Of a DNA stretch of 64,000 bases, positions 31,374 through 40,583 are shown piece by piece. The position numbers and the translations under genes are program-made. Origin of the DNA: Phytomonas francai (lineage: Eukaryota > Euglenozoa > Kinetoplastea > Trypanosomatida > Trypanosomatidae); NCBI GenBank assembly GCA_001766655.1, contig MJCC01000003.1, positions 402,507-466,506 of the forward strand. The letters run 5' to 3'. Below the pieces are notes generated by a model. That model ran no database searches. It was not told the DNA's origin and saw only the letters and a list, made by a program, of their open reading frames with translations. Position 1 is the first letter of the stretch. Every line of letters begins with the position of its first letter.

Positions 31374-34300
31374 TTACTTTTCCCACCTCTTTTTTACAGC
31401 AAAAATCGCTCGAAGGAAACGTCTAAGGGCATCATTACGCGGCTGAGCTCGGTATTCAATGTTCACGCCGCTTTGGGGTATCATCCTCCCCCACCAGTAA
31501 TAACGGCGACTTATCCACCCCACCGTCAGACTTTGCACCCCCAGGAGCACGCAGAACATCCACTGCACTCCTGATAAAGGTATCGTGTTGAAAAACTCAC
31601 CGCCGTACTGCACAATGAATACCTGCATAGAAGCAATCCCAATCACAATGCAAAAAAGTGTCCGACTCGCCCTCCAATTACCGAAGAAAGCCTCATTTGA
31701 GTGGATTAAGCGAGCATTCAAGAAATTAAACACCTGCATCCATATAAAGGTGTTAAACATGATCGTGCTATGCTGAATAAAGTGCTGCGGTAGTGGGGAA
31801 ACCGCATTCATTCCTGCCTGTCCAATCGTCTTTAAATCTATTCCAGTTGGCGGTATTATGTTAGCATGCTTCGGGTTTCGTTCAATTTCACCCAACCCAG
31901 TCCCTCTTCTGCCACATCCCCCTTCCACCACCATCCCAAAGGGCGCAGTGCAGAGCAGATACCCGTATTTCAGCAAGAAAAGCTGCACCGCAATCTGAAA
32001 CACACTTTGCCAGATGATATGAAACCACATACTTGGCAAAATCATCGGTGTCGTCTTTGGCTCCGGTGGGCGAGAAAGGAGCACCTCCTCGTTGGGAAGC
32101 TCTGTCGCCAGCGCGAGCGCCGCCAGGGTGTCCATGATAAGATTCAGCCACAGCAGCTGTACGGGCTTCAGCAACGACGTGTCGTGGCCTTTGCTCAGTG
32201 CGCCGACAAAGACCACCGCGCAGGTTGCGATATTTGCGGAGAGCTGAAACTGGAGGAATTTCCGGATATTATCGCGGATGTTCCGTCCCCACATCGTGGC
32301 CTTGACCATACCGACGAAGTTGTTCTCCAGCAGCACGATATCCGACGCGCTCTTCGCGACGTCGCTGCCCGCGTTCATCGCGAACCCGACGTCGCTGAGC
32401 TTCAGCGCCGGCGCGTCGTTGGTGCCGTCGCCGGTCATCGCGACCACCGCGAGGCGGTCCCACGCGTGGAGGAGGCGGACCATCCGCCGCTTGTCCAGCG
32501 GCGTCGCGCGGGCGAGGACGCGGACGTGCGCGAGGTACCGCCCCAGCACCGCCTCGTCGCCGAGCGAGCGGAAGGTCGGGCCGTCGAGCACGAGGCCGCG
32601 CTCGAGGAGCTGCTCCAGCCCGGCCTCCGGCGGCCCCGCGCTCTGCGACACGCCGCCCCCCGCGGCCGTGACGGCGTGGTCGAGTTGGGCGCAGGGGGGG
32701 GACCCCCGCGGGGGGCCCGGGTTCGAGCCCGCAAAGACCCACCTCCCGTGCGTGGGCGTGGGGGGGAGGGGGGGAGGGGGGGGGCCGACCATCCGCGCCG
32801 CGGGCTCCCGGCAGAGCAGCCCGCAGCGCCGCGCGATGTTGACGGCGGTCAGCGGGGAGTCGCCGGTGATCATGATGACGCGCAGGCCCGCGTCCATGCA
32901 GCGCCGGACCGCGCCGAAGACCTCCGGCCGCACCTTCTCCTCCAGCGCGACCATCCCGAGCAGGCAAAAGCCCGGCGCCGCCGGCGAGCCGAACGACGCC
33001 GCCGCCGCCCCCCCGACAAAGGGGCTCGCGGGGTGCCCGTTCGGGCCGCCGCGGGCCGTCGTTCGGTTCGCCGGGATGCGCTTCGAGGGCTCCCACGGGG
33101 CGTCGAGGAAGGCGCAGCCGATCGTGCGGAGGCCGGTGCTGTTGAACTGCCGCATCGCCCGCTCGTGCAGGTCGCGGCGCTCCGCCGTCAGCTCCGCTAT
33201 CACGCCAGAATTGGTGAGGTAAAACCCACAACGCGCCAAAACGACCTCGGCAGCCCCGCAAATGAAATGCCGGCTCCCTGGCAACGCGCTAGTTTGCCCA
33301 ACCCCCATCGAGTTGAGCACCCCGGGCAGGCGAAGAATCGTCGCACTCACCTTGCTTTGCGAGCTAAAAGAGAAGCTCATACAGGTCGAGGGGTTTTGCA
33401 GCGTGCTCAGGATCTGCTCTTTTGAATGCAAAGGAGGCTCTTCGCTAGGTTTCTGATGGTAACTATGCACGCCATTCACCGTCTCATCCCCGCAGCTGAC
33501 AAGCCTATCCGCCGCCCGCAGCAACGCCTCGCTTGTTTTATTCGTCGGCCGCAGCGTCTCCGGGTCCGTGCAATTCGCCACGATGCAGTTCATTAACAAC
33601 TGAACCCCTCGTCGAGACATATTCAACCTAAACTCTTCATCTCCTTCCAACATGGGGGAGGAGGGGTTGGCGTTCGTGCCTGCTATATACACGCGCCCGC
33701 CAATAAAGAGCTTCCGATGCCGCATATTCGGCGCCGTCAAGGTTCCTGTTTTGTCCGTGCATAACACCGTCGCGCACCCCATCGTCTCGCAGGAGGCTAA
33801 ATCGCGCACGAGATTACCATCCTTGAGCATCCTCCGCATGCTATACGCGAGCGAAATGGTCACCGACAAGGGCAACCCCTCCGGGACTGCTACTACGATA
33901 ATCGCGATCGCCGTCATCAGGTTCTCGCAGAGCATCATCGCGTAAAAAGGAGTGCCGTAGAGGAGCATATCGTAGAGCTGTTTTAAGAAAAGAACGATGA
34001 AGGTTAAAACGGCGGCAAAGGTGCCCATCTTCCCAGTGGTGGCCGCTAAACTCTGCAATTGATTTTGCATCGGGGTGTTGGTCTTTTCAACGTTTTGGAT
34101 TGCTTTTTGAATCGCCCCCGCGAAGGAGTTCTCGCCGACCGCGCAAATCACCGCAAAGCCTTCCGCCGAGCCGTCTAAAACTGCAGAGCCACTAATCAAA
34201 AAGGGATCATTATCCGCGAGCTTGTAAACTTCATCGTTTTCGCCAGTGACCTTCCCCTCATCGACGATTACAGGGCCGAAGCTCGTAATCAAAAGCGCAT

Positions 34301-35120
34301 CAAAGGTCAGCTGCATGCCTGCTTTGATCTGCACAACATCCCCAACTACCAGCTCCGAGCTCGGAAGCTCTAGCGTGACCTTCTGCATCGCATTCTCATC
34401 GTTATTACGATTATGGACACTCCGATTATAATTGATAATAGTATGACTATCATTCTCCTTAGGAACTTCACTGAAACGCCAGGTGGTGACCCGCAGCCAA
34501 GAGGCATCCCCTGCGCAGGCAACTTGATGGAATTCCTCCTGCTTCTTGTACTCATTCACCGCGTTAACAGTGGAGACGATGATAATGGAAAGAAAGATCG
34601 CGGCGCCCTCAATCCAGCCGCTGGAGAAGTCAGTATCCCTGGCCTGAGGATCCGGCGTGAGCATCCCGAGCACCGACGATAATACCGCCATCACGGTAAG
34701 AATCTGAATCATCAGGTCCTCCTTGATCGACTTCACGGCGAAGCACCAGATCGATTGGCGTGGGGGCGGGGGGAGTATATTCGCGCCGTATCGCGCCCGG
34801 CGATCCGATACCGAGGATTCATCTATTCCATATCGTAGATGCGCGGAAAAGGAAGGGGGCCCTGTCGTAGATCCGTTCGAATTCCCTTCTTCAACCACGC
34901 GGACGTTGAGCTCCCGCAGGACGCCCTCTGTCCCTCCAAAAAGTTCATCCAACGCGTGATTTTGCTTATGCCCGATAATAGAGGCGAGCTCCTTCGTCAA
35001 AGAATCGCTTCTCACCGGGCTAGGGCGAGACGGCTTGATTTCAACCCCTATATGGTCCTCTTCTTTCAAAAGAGGATAAGACAAGTATCTCTGGTTTATA
35101 CCTTCAGATCCAAGTTCCAT
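31374..35120 (-). CDS. plasma-membrane-type Ca2+-transporting P-type ATPase
   Basis: From the first ATG (35118-35120) this is a 1248-residue P-type ATPase. The phosphorylated aspartate lies in CTDKTGTLT (about residue 455). The dehydratase-like hinge MTGDGTNDAPALK is at about residue 890, and MITGDSPLT precedes it. The M4 motif VVAVPEGLPL and the N-terminal arrangement match the PMCA (type IIB) class. It pumps Ca2+ out of the cytosol, at the plasma membrane or into an acidic vacuole such as the acidocalcisome. About ten membrane segments can be drawn: a pair before the A domain, a pair around PEGLPL, and six after residue 920. A Pro/Gly/Ala-rich insertion of about 80 residues near 32640-32790 interrupts the P domain. 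A possible calmodulin-binding C-terminus is short and basic. Confidence 0.95.
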   Translation of the reverse strand: MELGSEGINQRYLSYPLLKEEDHIGVEIKPSRPSPVRSDSLTKELASIIGHKQNHALDELFGGTEGVLRELNVRVVEEGNSNGSTTGPPSFSAHLRYGIDESSVSDRRARYGANILPPPPRQSIWCFAVKSIKEDLMIQILTVMAVLSSVLGMLTPDPQARDTDFSSGWIEGAAIFLSIIIVSTVNAVNEYKKQEEFHQVACAGDASWLRVTTWRFSEVPKENDSHTIINYNRSVHNRNNDENAMQKVTLELPSSELVVGDVVQIKAGMQLTFDALLITSFGPVIVDEGKVTGENDEVYKLADNDPFLISGSAVLDGSAEGFAVICAVGENSFAGAIQKAIQNVEKTNTPMQNQLQSLAATTGKMGTFAAVLTFIVLFLKQLYDMLLYGTPFYAMMLCENLMTAIAIIVVAVPEGLPLSVTISLAYSMRRMLKDGNLVRDLASCETMGCATVLCTDKTGTLTAPNMRHRKLFIGGRVYIAGTNANPSSPMLEGDEEFRLNMSRRGVQLLMNCIVANCTDPETLRPTNKTSEALLRAADRLVSCGDETVNGVHSYHQKPSEEPPLHSKEQILSTLQNPSTCMSFSFSSQSKVSATILRLPGVLNSMGVGQTSALPGSRHFICGAAEVVLARCGFYLTNSGVIAELTAERRDLHERAMRQFNSTGLRTIGCAFLDAPWEPSKRIPANRTTARGGPNGHPASPFVGGAAAASFGSPAAPGFCLLGMVALEEKVRPEVFGAVRRCMDAGLRVIMITGDSPLTAVNIARRCGLLCREPAARMVGPPPPPLPPTPTHGRWVFAGSNPGPPRGSPPCAQLDHAVTAAGGGVSQSAGPPEAGLEQLLERGLVLDGPTFRSLGDEAVLGRYLAHVRVLARATPLDKRRMVRLLHAWDRLAVVAMTGDGTNDAPALKLSDVGFAMNAGSDVAKSASDIVLLENNFVGMVKATMWGRNIRDNIRKFLQFQLSANIATCAVVFVGALSKGHDTSLLKPVQLLWLNLIMDTLAALALATELPNEEVLLSRPPEPKTTPMILPSMWFHIIWQSVFQIAVQLFLLKYGYLLCTAPFGMVVEGGCGRRGTGLGEIERNPKHANIIPPTGIDLKTIGQAGMNAVSPLPQHFIQHSTIMFNTFIWMQVFNFLNARLIHSNEAFFGNWRASRTLFCIVIGIASMQVFIVQYGGEFFNTIPLSGVQWMFCVLLGVQSLTVGWISRRYYWWGRMIPQSGVNIEYRAQPRNDALRRFLRAIFAVKKRWEK

Positions 35121-35750
35121 GCAACAAGTTAGGAGTGGTCTCTTTTTATTGTATCTATTTGTATGTATGTATAGTGCCAATAATGAGCTCTAACGAAGGG
35201 AATCTGTGTGTGTATTTCAAAAAATAGCAGCTTGCCCACATTCTTGCAAGGGAGGGAAAGTAGAAAGTAAAATCATCCAATTTACAAACATAATGCTTAG
35301 CTAGGATTAATTTATTATTATTTGGTGGTGGTAGTGGTGAGCGAGCTGACAAAACAAGCCATCTTTGACCATGTTTATGCATGTAAAGTAAGGCTATCTG
35401 GACGCTACTGGAGCTATAAGGGGGAAAAAAAGCAATCCCTAGAAGCTACAAATGCAGAGTATCACGAACATAATACTACTATTAATAATAATAATAAAAA
35501 AATGAAGCGTATTTCACTATCCGGCACAAATACACTAATAAAATACCCTTCGATTTTTAAAATGAATACACTCTTTCACTCACTTGTTCGACTATTAAAA
35601 AAAAAATGCATCCATCCATATCAGATCTGGGGTAAGATAAACAAAGACAATTGTCTTTTTAAAATTCACTTTATCATCAGGGTTCAAACCGAGTAGGAGC
35701 AGCTTCCGTTTTTTTTCTTTGATTTACGCATTCATAAGCGAGCCGGGCAG
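35121..35750. other. AT-rich spacer
   Basis: Spacer of about 630 bases between the SKP1-like gene and the Ca2+-ATPase gene. It is AT-rich, with an A-rich run near 35592-35605. No gene was recognised. Confidence 0.6.
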
Positions 35751-36695
35751 TTAGCCAAACACATCGTTCTCCAGTTCTTTTCGTATTTCGGCCTCTTCGT
35801 TCGGTGCGAAGTCGTTCTCGGCGTGGAGCAGGGTCCGTATGGCGACGATGTTCTTATAGCATAGGTAGGACGCGAGCTTCGCGGACGCGAGCTCCAGGAG
35901 GGCCTCGTAATTGAGCATCGTCGCGGCCTTGACCATCCACACCGTCGTCGGTTCATCCCAGTCCCGGAGGAGGGCCTGGTCGACCGGGTCGAGGTACTCC
36001 TCGAGGGGGAGCCCCATCGGCCGCGGGATCGCGCGCACGCGAAGCCGCTCGACCACGCCGAGCGCCCGCCCGGGAATCGCGACCAGGCGATGGTGCGCCG
36101 TCATGTGCGCGCACACCCGCGCGAGAATCGCCCCTGGAAAGTACGGAAAGGGCACCTCCACGGCGTCCGCCTCCGCGGACCCCCCCCCCACCGACGCCTC
36201 CCGCAGAACGAGTTTATCGAAGGAAAGCGAAGGATTGCTATTGCGGTCGTTCGGATTCCCGCCAGGACTCTCCCCCATCGAGGGGTGTTTCCCGGACGCC
36301 TTGGTTTGCACGCCAAAGAGATAATCCATCGGGTCCTGGGCGCGGAAAGGGTGGGGGCTGCCGGCGTTGTCTGGCTTACCACGGCCCCACGCCGTCGTGA
36401 GAGGGCTGGTTTCCACGACTTCCCCGTTCGCGGGCAAGGCCGAGGGGTTAGGGCACCCCGAACCCCCATCGTTTTCCTCAAACGCGTTTAAAGTATAGCT
36501 ATCCTTTGACGTAGGGCCCCTGCTATCGTCGTTTTTGTATAATCCCAGGGGGTTATAGGGTTTATTGGGTTGGGTTTTCTCAGTCTGCGCGTAGTCATCG
36601 GCGTCGAGGAGGTCGCGAAGGACGTAGCTCGCCTCCGTCGCGATCGCACGTCGGACATAGGCGCGCTTCCCATCCGATCCGATAAGAGCTATCAT
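35751..36695 (-). CDS. SKP1-like protein with a long insertion
   Basis: A 314-residue protein begins at the ATG at 36693-36695. The last 90 residues match the SKP1 C-terminal dimerisation and F-box-binding region: the helix around VKAATMLNYEALLELASAKLA, then NDFAPNEEAEIRKE and a final FG. The N-terminus has a BTB/POZ-like start (about residues 1-35). Typical SKP1 is about 160 residues. Here about 120 mostly disordered residues (about 40-160) sit between the first strands and the rest. SKP1 links F-box proteins to cullin-1 in SCF ubiquitin ligases. Elongin C is related and is the main alternative. The large insertion suggests a divergent paralogue rather than the standard SKP1. Confidence 0.75.
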   Translation of the reverse strand: MIALIGSDGKRAYVRRAIATEASYVLRDLLDADDYAQTEKTQPNKPYNPLGLYKNDDSRGPTSKDSYTLNAFEENDGGSGCPNPSALPANGEVVETSPLTTAWGRGKPDNAGSPHPFRAQDPMDYLFGVQTKASGKHPSMGESPGGNPNDRNSNPSLSFDKLVLREASVGGGSAEADAVEVPFPYFPGAILARVCAHMTAHHRLVAIPGRALGVVERLRVRAIPRPMGLPLEEYLDPVDQALLRDWDEPTTVWMVKAATMLNYEALLELASAKLASYLCYKNIVAIRTLLHAENDFAPNEEAEIRKELENDVFG

Positions 36696-37003
36696 TTACT
36701 AACCTGCAAAGAAACTCTTCCGAATTATCCTCCTTTACTGTGATTCTTATTTTGCGCCCTCTACGACTGTTGAAGTGGTTGTTCCTTTTTGAGAGAGTTA
36801 CATGAAGCTATGAAGAGGAAAACGAACAGGAAAGGTTGACGACCAAACACGACAAGAAGTGCAGTTGAAAAGAAAGAGCGAAAATGTGGAGGGAAAAGGC
36901 TTATTGCTCATTAATAACTTCTAAGAAAAGCACACAGCAAATCTAAATTCAACCTTTACTGTTTTTTTTCAAGGACCTTTCCCCCCCCCCTTTTTTTTTT
37001 TTT
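36696..37003. other. spacer with adjoining C10 and T15 runs
   Basis: Short spacer after the WW-domain gene. Immediately downstream of that gene's stop the coding strand reads an A run then a G10 run (plus strand C10 at 36981-36990 and T15 at 36991-37005). No gene was recognised. Confidence 0.6.
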
Positions 37004-38497
37004 TTAGAAAGGTACTGGTGGAAGCTCCGGTCGATCCCAGGTGGTGGTTTCTGCGCCCGTGTATGGATGACGATAGACGTAGTAGGTTTGCTGATATTCC
37101 ACCGAGAACACCGGCCGCCAACCAAACGGTAGAGGCCCAAGAGAATCATAACATAACGACGGAGGCGGCATGGAGGCGGGGGTCAATAAATCCGGCGTGT
37201 GCGTTATCTGATTCGCATTATTAGACCTCAGATCCTTTTCTCCCTCATGCGCGTGGGAAGGCGTCGAATGTTCGCGTTCTCTTCGAACGACATCATCCAA
37301 TGCTTGTGAGGAGTTCGATAAAGAGCGTTCTCGCTGCCGCCGATGCTCCCGATGATGATGATGATGATGCCGATGCCGATGCCGATGTCGATAACTATCG
37401 CTGTTCCTACTACTACGCCCATCGCTTTTCGCATCGCCTAAGCTCGGGGAGCGCGATCGATACCACTGCGGTCTCACTTCAACTTTTCGATCTATTAAAT
37501 CCTCACGGTTTTTTTCAAGTTTTGTACTTTCCCCCCTTTGAATTTCTTTTTGGTAAGGTTGCGTGATGGGGGACCCAAGCAATTCTACCGAGGATCGGCG
37601 ACGCGAAGAAGGAACACTTGGAAAGGCGTTTGGCTCTTTCTTTTCATCGATAACGTGATTCCGATTCGAATCAGCAGTGCACCTATCTTTTTTCTCGTTC
37701 TGCGAGGTTGCAGACGCCCGCCATAAGTTCCATGCCGCAGGAAAACACGGCCCCAACATGCCTTTTATCAGCTCTTTTTTCGGATTCAGCTCGAGGAAAA
37801 CGTCGGAATTGCGCATCGCACGAACCTGACCATTCTCATCCAGCCACGCAGGAAACTGCCCGCTCGATACGACAAAGCCCCTCACGAAAAACCGCGCCTC
37901 GCAGCTCTGCACCCCCATCTTAATTGAGATTTCTGACGACGAGGGCGAAGAGGCCGCCCCCTCTTTTCCGAAATTCCCTTTTCCGACTGAAGCGACGCGA
38001 CTATTGTCATCTTTACAATGATGCTGATGTGAAGAAGAGGTTGGAGAACCATTAGTCCCTCCATATTGCTTGTATATCGGGCTCATGAGTTCAACCCGGA
38101 CCCTATCAAAGGTGGAAACGACTTCGGAGGCCTCTGCATGGGAGGAAAATTCCAAAAGCACGCGCGTCGTCGGCGTCTTCCGTATGTACGAGATATAGCG
38201 CGAGGTAAAACGCACCTTATTTGGCCAAAACGACGCCGCGCGGAGGATCTGGAGGACCGCATAAGGGGTCAATCGGAAATGCCTGAGTTGGGTTTTGTTG
38301 GGGTGGGTGCCGTCAAGCATCGTCGAGGAATCTTCAGAGCGGTAACTCAGTAGGTGAAAGTCAAGCACCACGGGCGCGAAAACCTCAGGTGCGCGCACCT
38401 GCGAATCCCTCTCACCAGATCGTCTAGTTTCAATGGAGTTTCGTTTCTTTACTGTGACCTCCCGTTTCGCCTTTTCTGGCATTGATAAAGGGGGCAT
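37004..38497 (-). CDS. WW-domain protein with Arg/Ser/His-rich linker
   Basis: A 497-residue protein starts at the ATG at 38495-38497. The last 40 residues form a WW domain: LPFGW at its start, a YYVYRHPYTG core and a second Trp in the TTTWDRP end. WW domains bind proline-rich peptides, and the WDRP type is common in RNA-processing proteins. The linker before it is rich in Arg, Ser and His, including a run of histidines and RS dipeptides near 37330-37400, typical of splicing-associated proteins. The N-terminal 130 residues look folded, with alternating strands and helices that could be a degenerate RNA-recognition motif. A nuclear RNA-processing role is an inference from this layout. The WW domain itself is clear. 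Confidence 0.85.
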   Translation of the reverse strand: MPPLSMPEKAKREVTVKKRNSIETRRSGERDSQVRAPEVFAPVVLDFHLLSYRSEDSSTMLDGTHPNKTQLRHFRLTPYAVLQILRAASFWPNKVRFTSRYISYIRKTPTTRVLLEFSSHAEASEVVSTFDRVRVELMSPIYKQYGGTNGSPTSSSHQHHCKDDNSRVASVGKGNFGKEGAASSPSSSEISIKMGVQSCEARFFVRGFVVSSGQFPAWLDENGQVRAMRNSDVFLELNPKKELIKGMLGPCFPAAWNLWRASATSQNEKKDRCTADSNRNHVIDEKKEPNAFPSVPSSRRRSSVELLGSPITQPYQKEIQRGESTKLEKNREDLIDRKVEVRPQWYRSRSPSLGDAKSDGRSSRNSDSYRHRHRHRHHHHHHREHRRQRERSLSNSSQALDDVVRREREHSTPSHAHEGEKDLRSNNANQITHTPDLLTPASMPPPSLCYDSLGPLPFGWRPVFSVEYQQTYYVYRHPYTGAETTTWDRPELPPVPF

Positions 38498-39069
38498 AGA
38501 TTTCGGAAAGGGACTATGTCACCAATTCTTTATTTAATTATTTATAAATTCAATTATTTCTCCTTTTTATAATCTCTACAACACTAAAGAAGGAGAGGTG
38601 AGTTATGGTAACAGACACACACTCCTCCCTTTTGTATAGGCGAAGAGTTATATTTATAGGAACAGAAATGGTAAGTGCTAGAGGATTATCCCGATTTTTC
38701 CGGATATAAATCAATTATATTACTTTTAGAATGATATAATTTTGAAGGAAAATGGTTCAAAAATAAATAAGAATATTCGTGTTTTGAAATGTATACAAAT
38801 AAAGAGGCTTACAACTATTAATATTTATCCATATATATATAAGACTAACGAATAACAAAAAAAAATACTAAGGAAATCAAGGCACACGCGCATGCACCAA
38901 CTTAATTTAGTTTGAATAGGTATACGATTTGCTAGATCATCGCCTACTGTGGTTGTAGTAATTTTTTAAAAGATATTTACATGCTTGTGTTGCACACCGA
39001 ATAATGGAAACCAAGGTGACTGACAATAAAAAATACAAGCATAGTCTTCCCTTTTATTGATTTAGTTTA
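38498..39069. other. AT-rich spacer
   Basis: AT-rich spacer upstream of the WW-domain gene, with a short TA run near 38831-38841. No gene was recognised. Confidence 0.6.
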
Positions 39070-39560
39070 TGAATGACATTTATCTGACGTGAAGAAAGGC
39101 AGGCACCGCTAGACATTCAGAACAAAAACCTCAACGTTTCGAGCATTTCTCAAAAAGTGGAACGAAGTGTGGGCTTGCACTCTAAGAATCTTTATGTACA
39201 ACAATCTGCCCTCTCAGAATTCTCCCTTTTTAAAAAGGCTAGAAAGTGCGCTAGCCATTTGAAGCCGCTTAATGAAGACTAATTTGCCTGACAAATTGTC
39301 AAAGTAGGGCTTTGTAAAGTCGTAGCGCGATGCATTAAAAAAAAAAAAAAACGTCAGGGGGTGGGGGGATCGTGTATCGCCATAAAACTGCCGCATAAGT
39401 ACGTCTGGGGTGTGTGTGGAGTGGGCGAGGCCACTAAAAGGGTTCTGACAAAGGATTTCTTTTTATTCGTGTATTTTTTGAAAGGCAGAGCCATATGCTT
39501 CTACTCAGTCAAGCAGCAACCCTTAGGCGCTAAAGAGACCATACGAACTAGCAGATCTAG
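39070..39560. other. hairpin-rich island, possible non-coding RNA or tiny gene
   Basis: This part of the spacer is less AT-rich than its surroundings. It holds a perfect 14-base palindrome at 39225-39238, a six-base-pair stem GGCTAG/CTAGCC at 39237-39242 and 39251-39256, and a small nested repeat near 39280-39300. On the minus strand a short frame (39214-39336) downstream of a T15 run encodes about 40 residues that read like a protein, for example RYDFTKPYFDNLSGKLVF, but its only in-frame ATG upstream lies beyond the T15 run. A non-coding RNA, a small gene disturbed by the homopolymer, or chance are all possible. Confidence 0.3.
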
Positions 39561-40583
39561 GCAAAGGTAGCTTTATTGTTCATGTTTAAATGGTACTTAT
39601 ATCCTTCTCCATCGAAATCATAAACTCTTACCACATGCATAGGAAAGGGAAAAGGAGGTTCGTGTATGTGTGTAGAAGCATATAATATGACAAGTAGTAA
39701 ATGCATGCATAAGTATCCCCATAGTGTAACTGCATTCTACCGCAAATCGATCATTCTGATATTTTGAAACTCATATATTTTTACCTTAAGCATTTATACA
39801 ATATTGTTAATATCGGTAGTATTAACCCCGTGTTATTGGAGCTAATATATAATATTTATTTGTTTGAAATTCAAACCGGGTGAAGATCCAATCCCATCTC
39901 ATACGTCCCGATTCATAGCGCAAACTTGCCTGGAGGGGTGGTGAAATCTGTTCGCAAATAAAAAAGAATTTGAACAAAATGATGCAAAAATGAGGAAAAT
40001 TCCATAAGGGAATAGATTTGTATTGAATTTCCCCCTCCTAGATGGAATGGCATGCATTTCCAAGCTTTAGAATAAGCTCCTCCATAAAATTACCTTTACA
40101 CCTTTTGGTATAACTAAGAGAAACATGAAAGCAATATTTATTTGATAAAATTTGTGGAATCCTAAATTATTTATACATCCACACCCACACATACACACGA
40201 ATTATAAATATAAATATATCTTAATGCATGCCTTCATAGTCGGGAGGGGCAAATATTAGCACGAAACCTATTATCAATGCATAAAAGAATTACTACTATC
40301 GAACATTACGATTAAACTTTTCTAAACGAACAGTTTTTCCCTTCATCTTTGTGGCATCCTATTTGCACATGGTATCGAAACTTATCCATGACTACAACAA
40401 TGGTTAGACCACCACCACCACTACCACCAACATGAAAGAATAAGGACTTTGTCTTTTTTCCAAAAAAAAAAAATAGGTACCCATAGAGATAGATACATCC
40501 CCATCTCCCCCCCCCCCCCCGCACACACGCACATACACACTTTCATGCTGTGCCGATTCCCACACGCCGCACGGCGTCGCATT
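39561..40583. other. AT-rich spacer with C14 run
   Basis: AT-rich stretch downstream of the nicotinate phosphoribosyltransferase gene. A plus-strand C14 run at 40507-40520 lies about 65 bases past its stop and is a G14 run in the mRNA sense. No gene was recognised. Confidence 0.6.

Noticed and set aside
31866..33425. Plus-strand open frame of 519 codons opposite the Ca2+-ATPase
   Set aside because: It is the shadow of a GC-rich gene whose reverse frames rarely contain stops. Its translation is Arg/Ala/Gly/Pro-rich with no domain.
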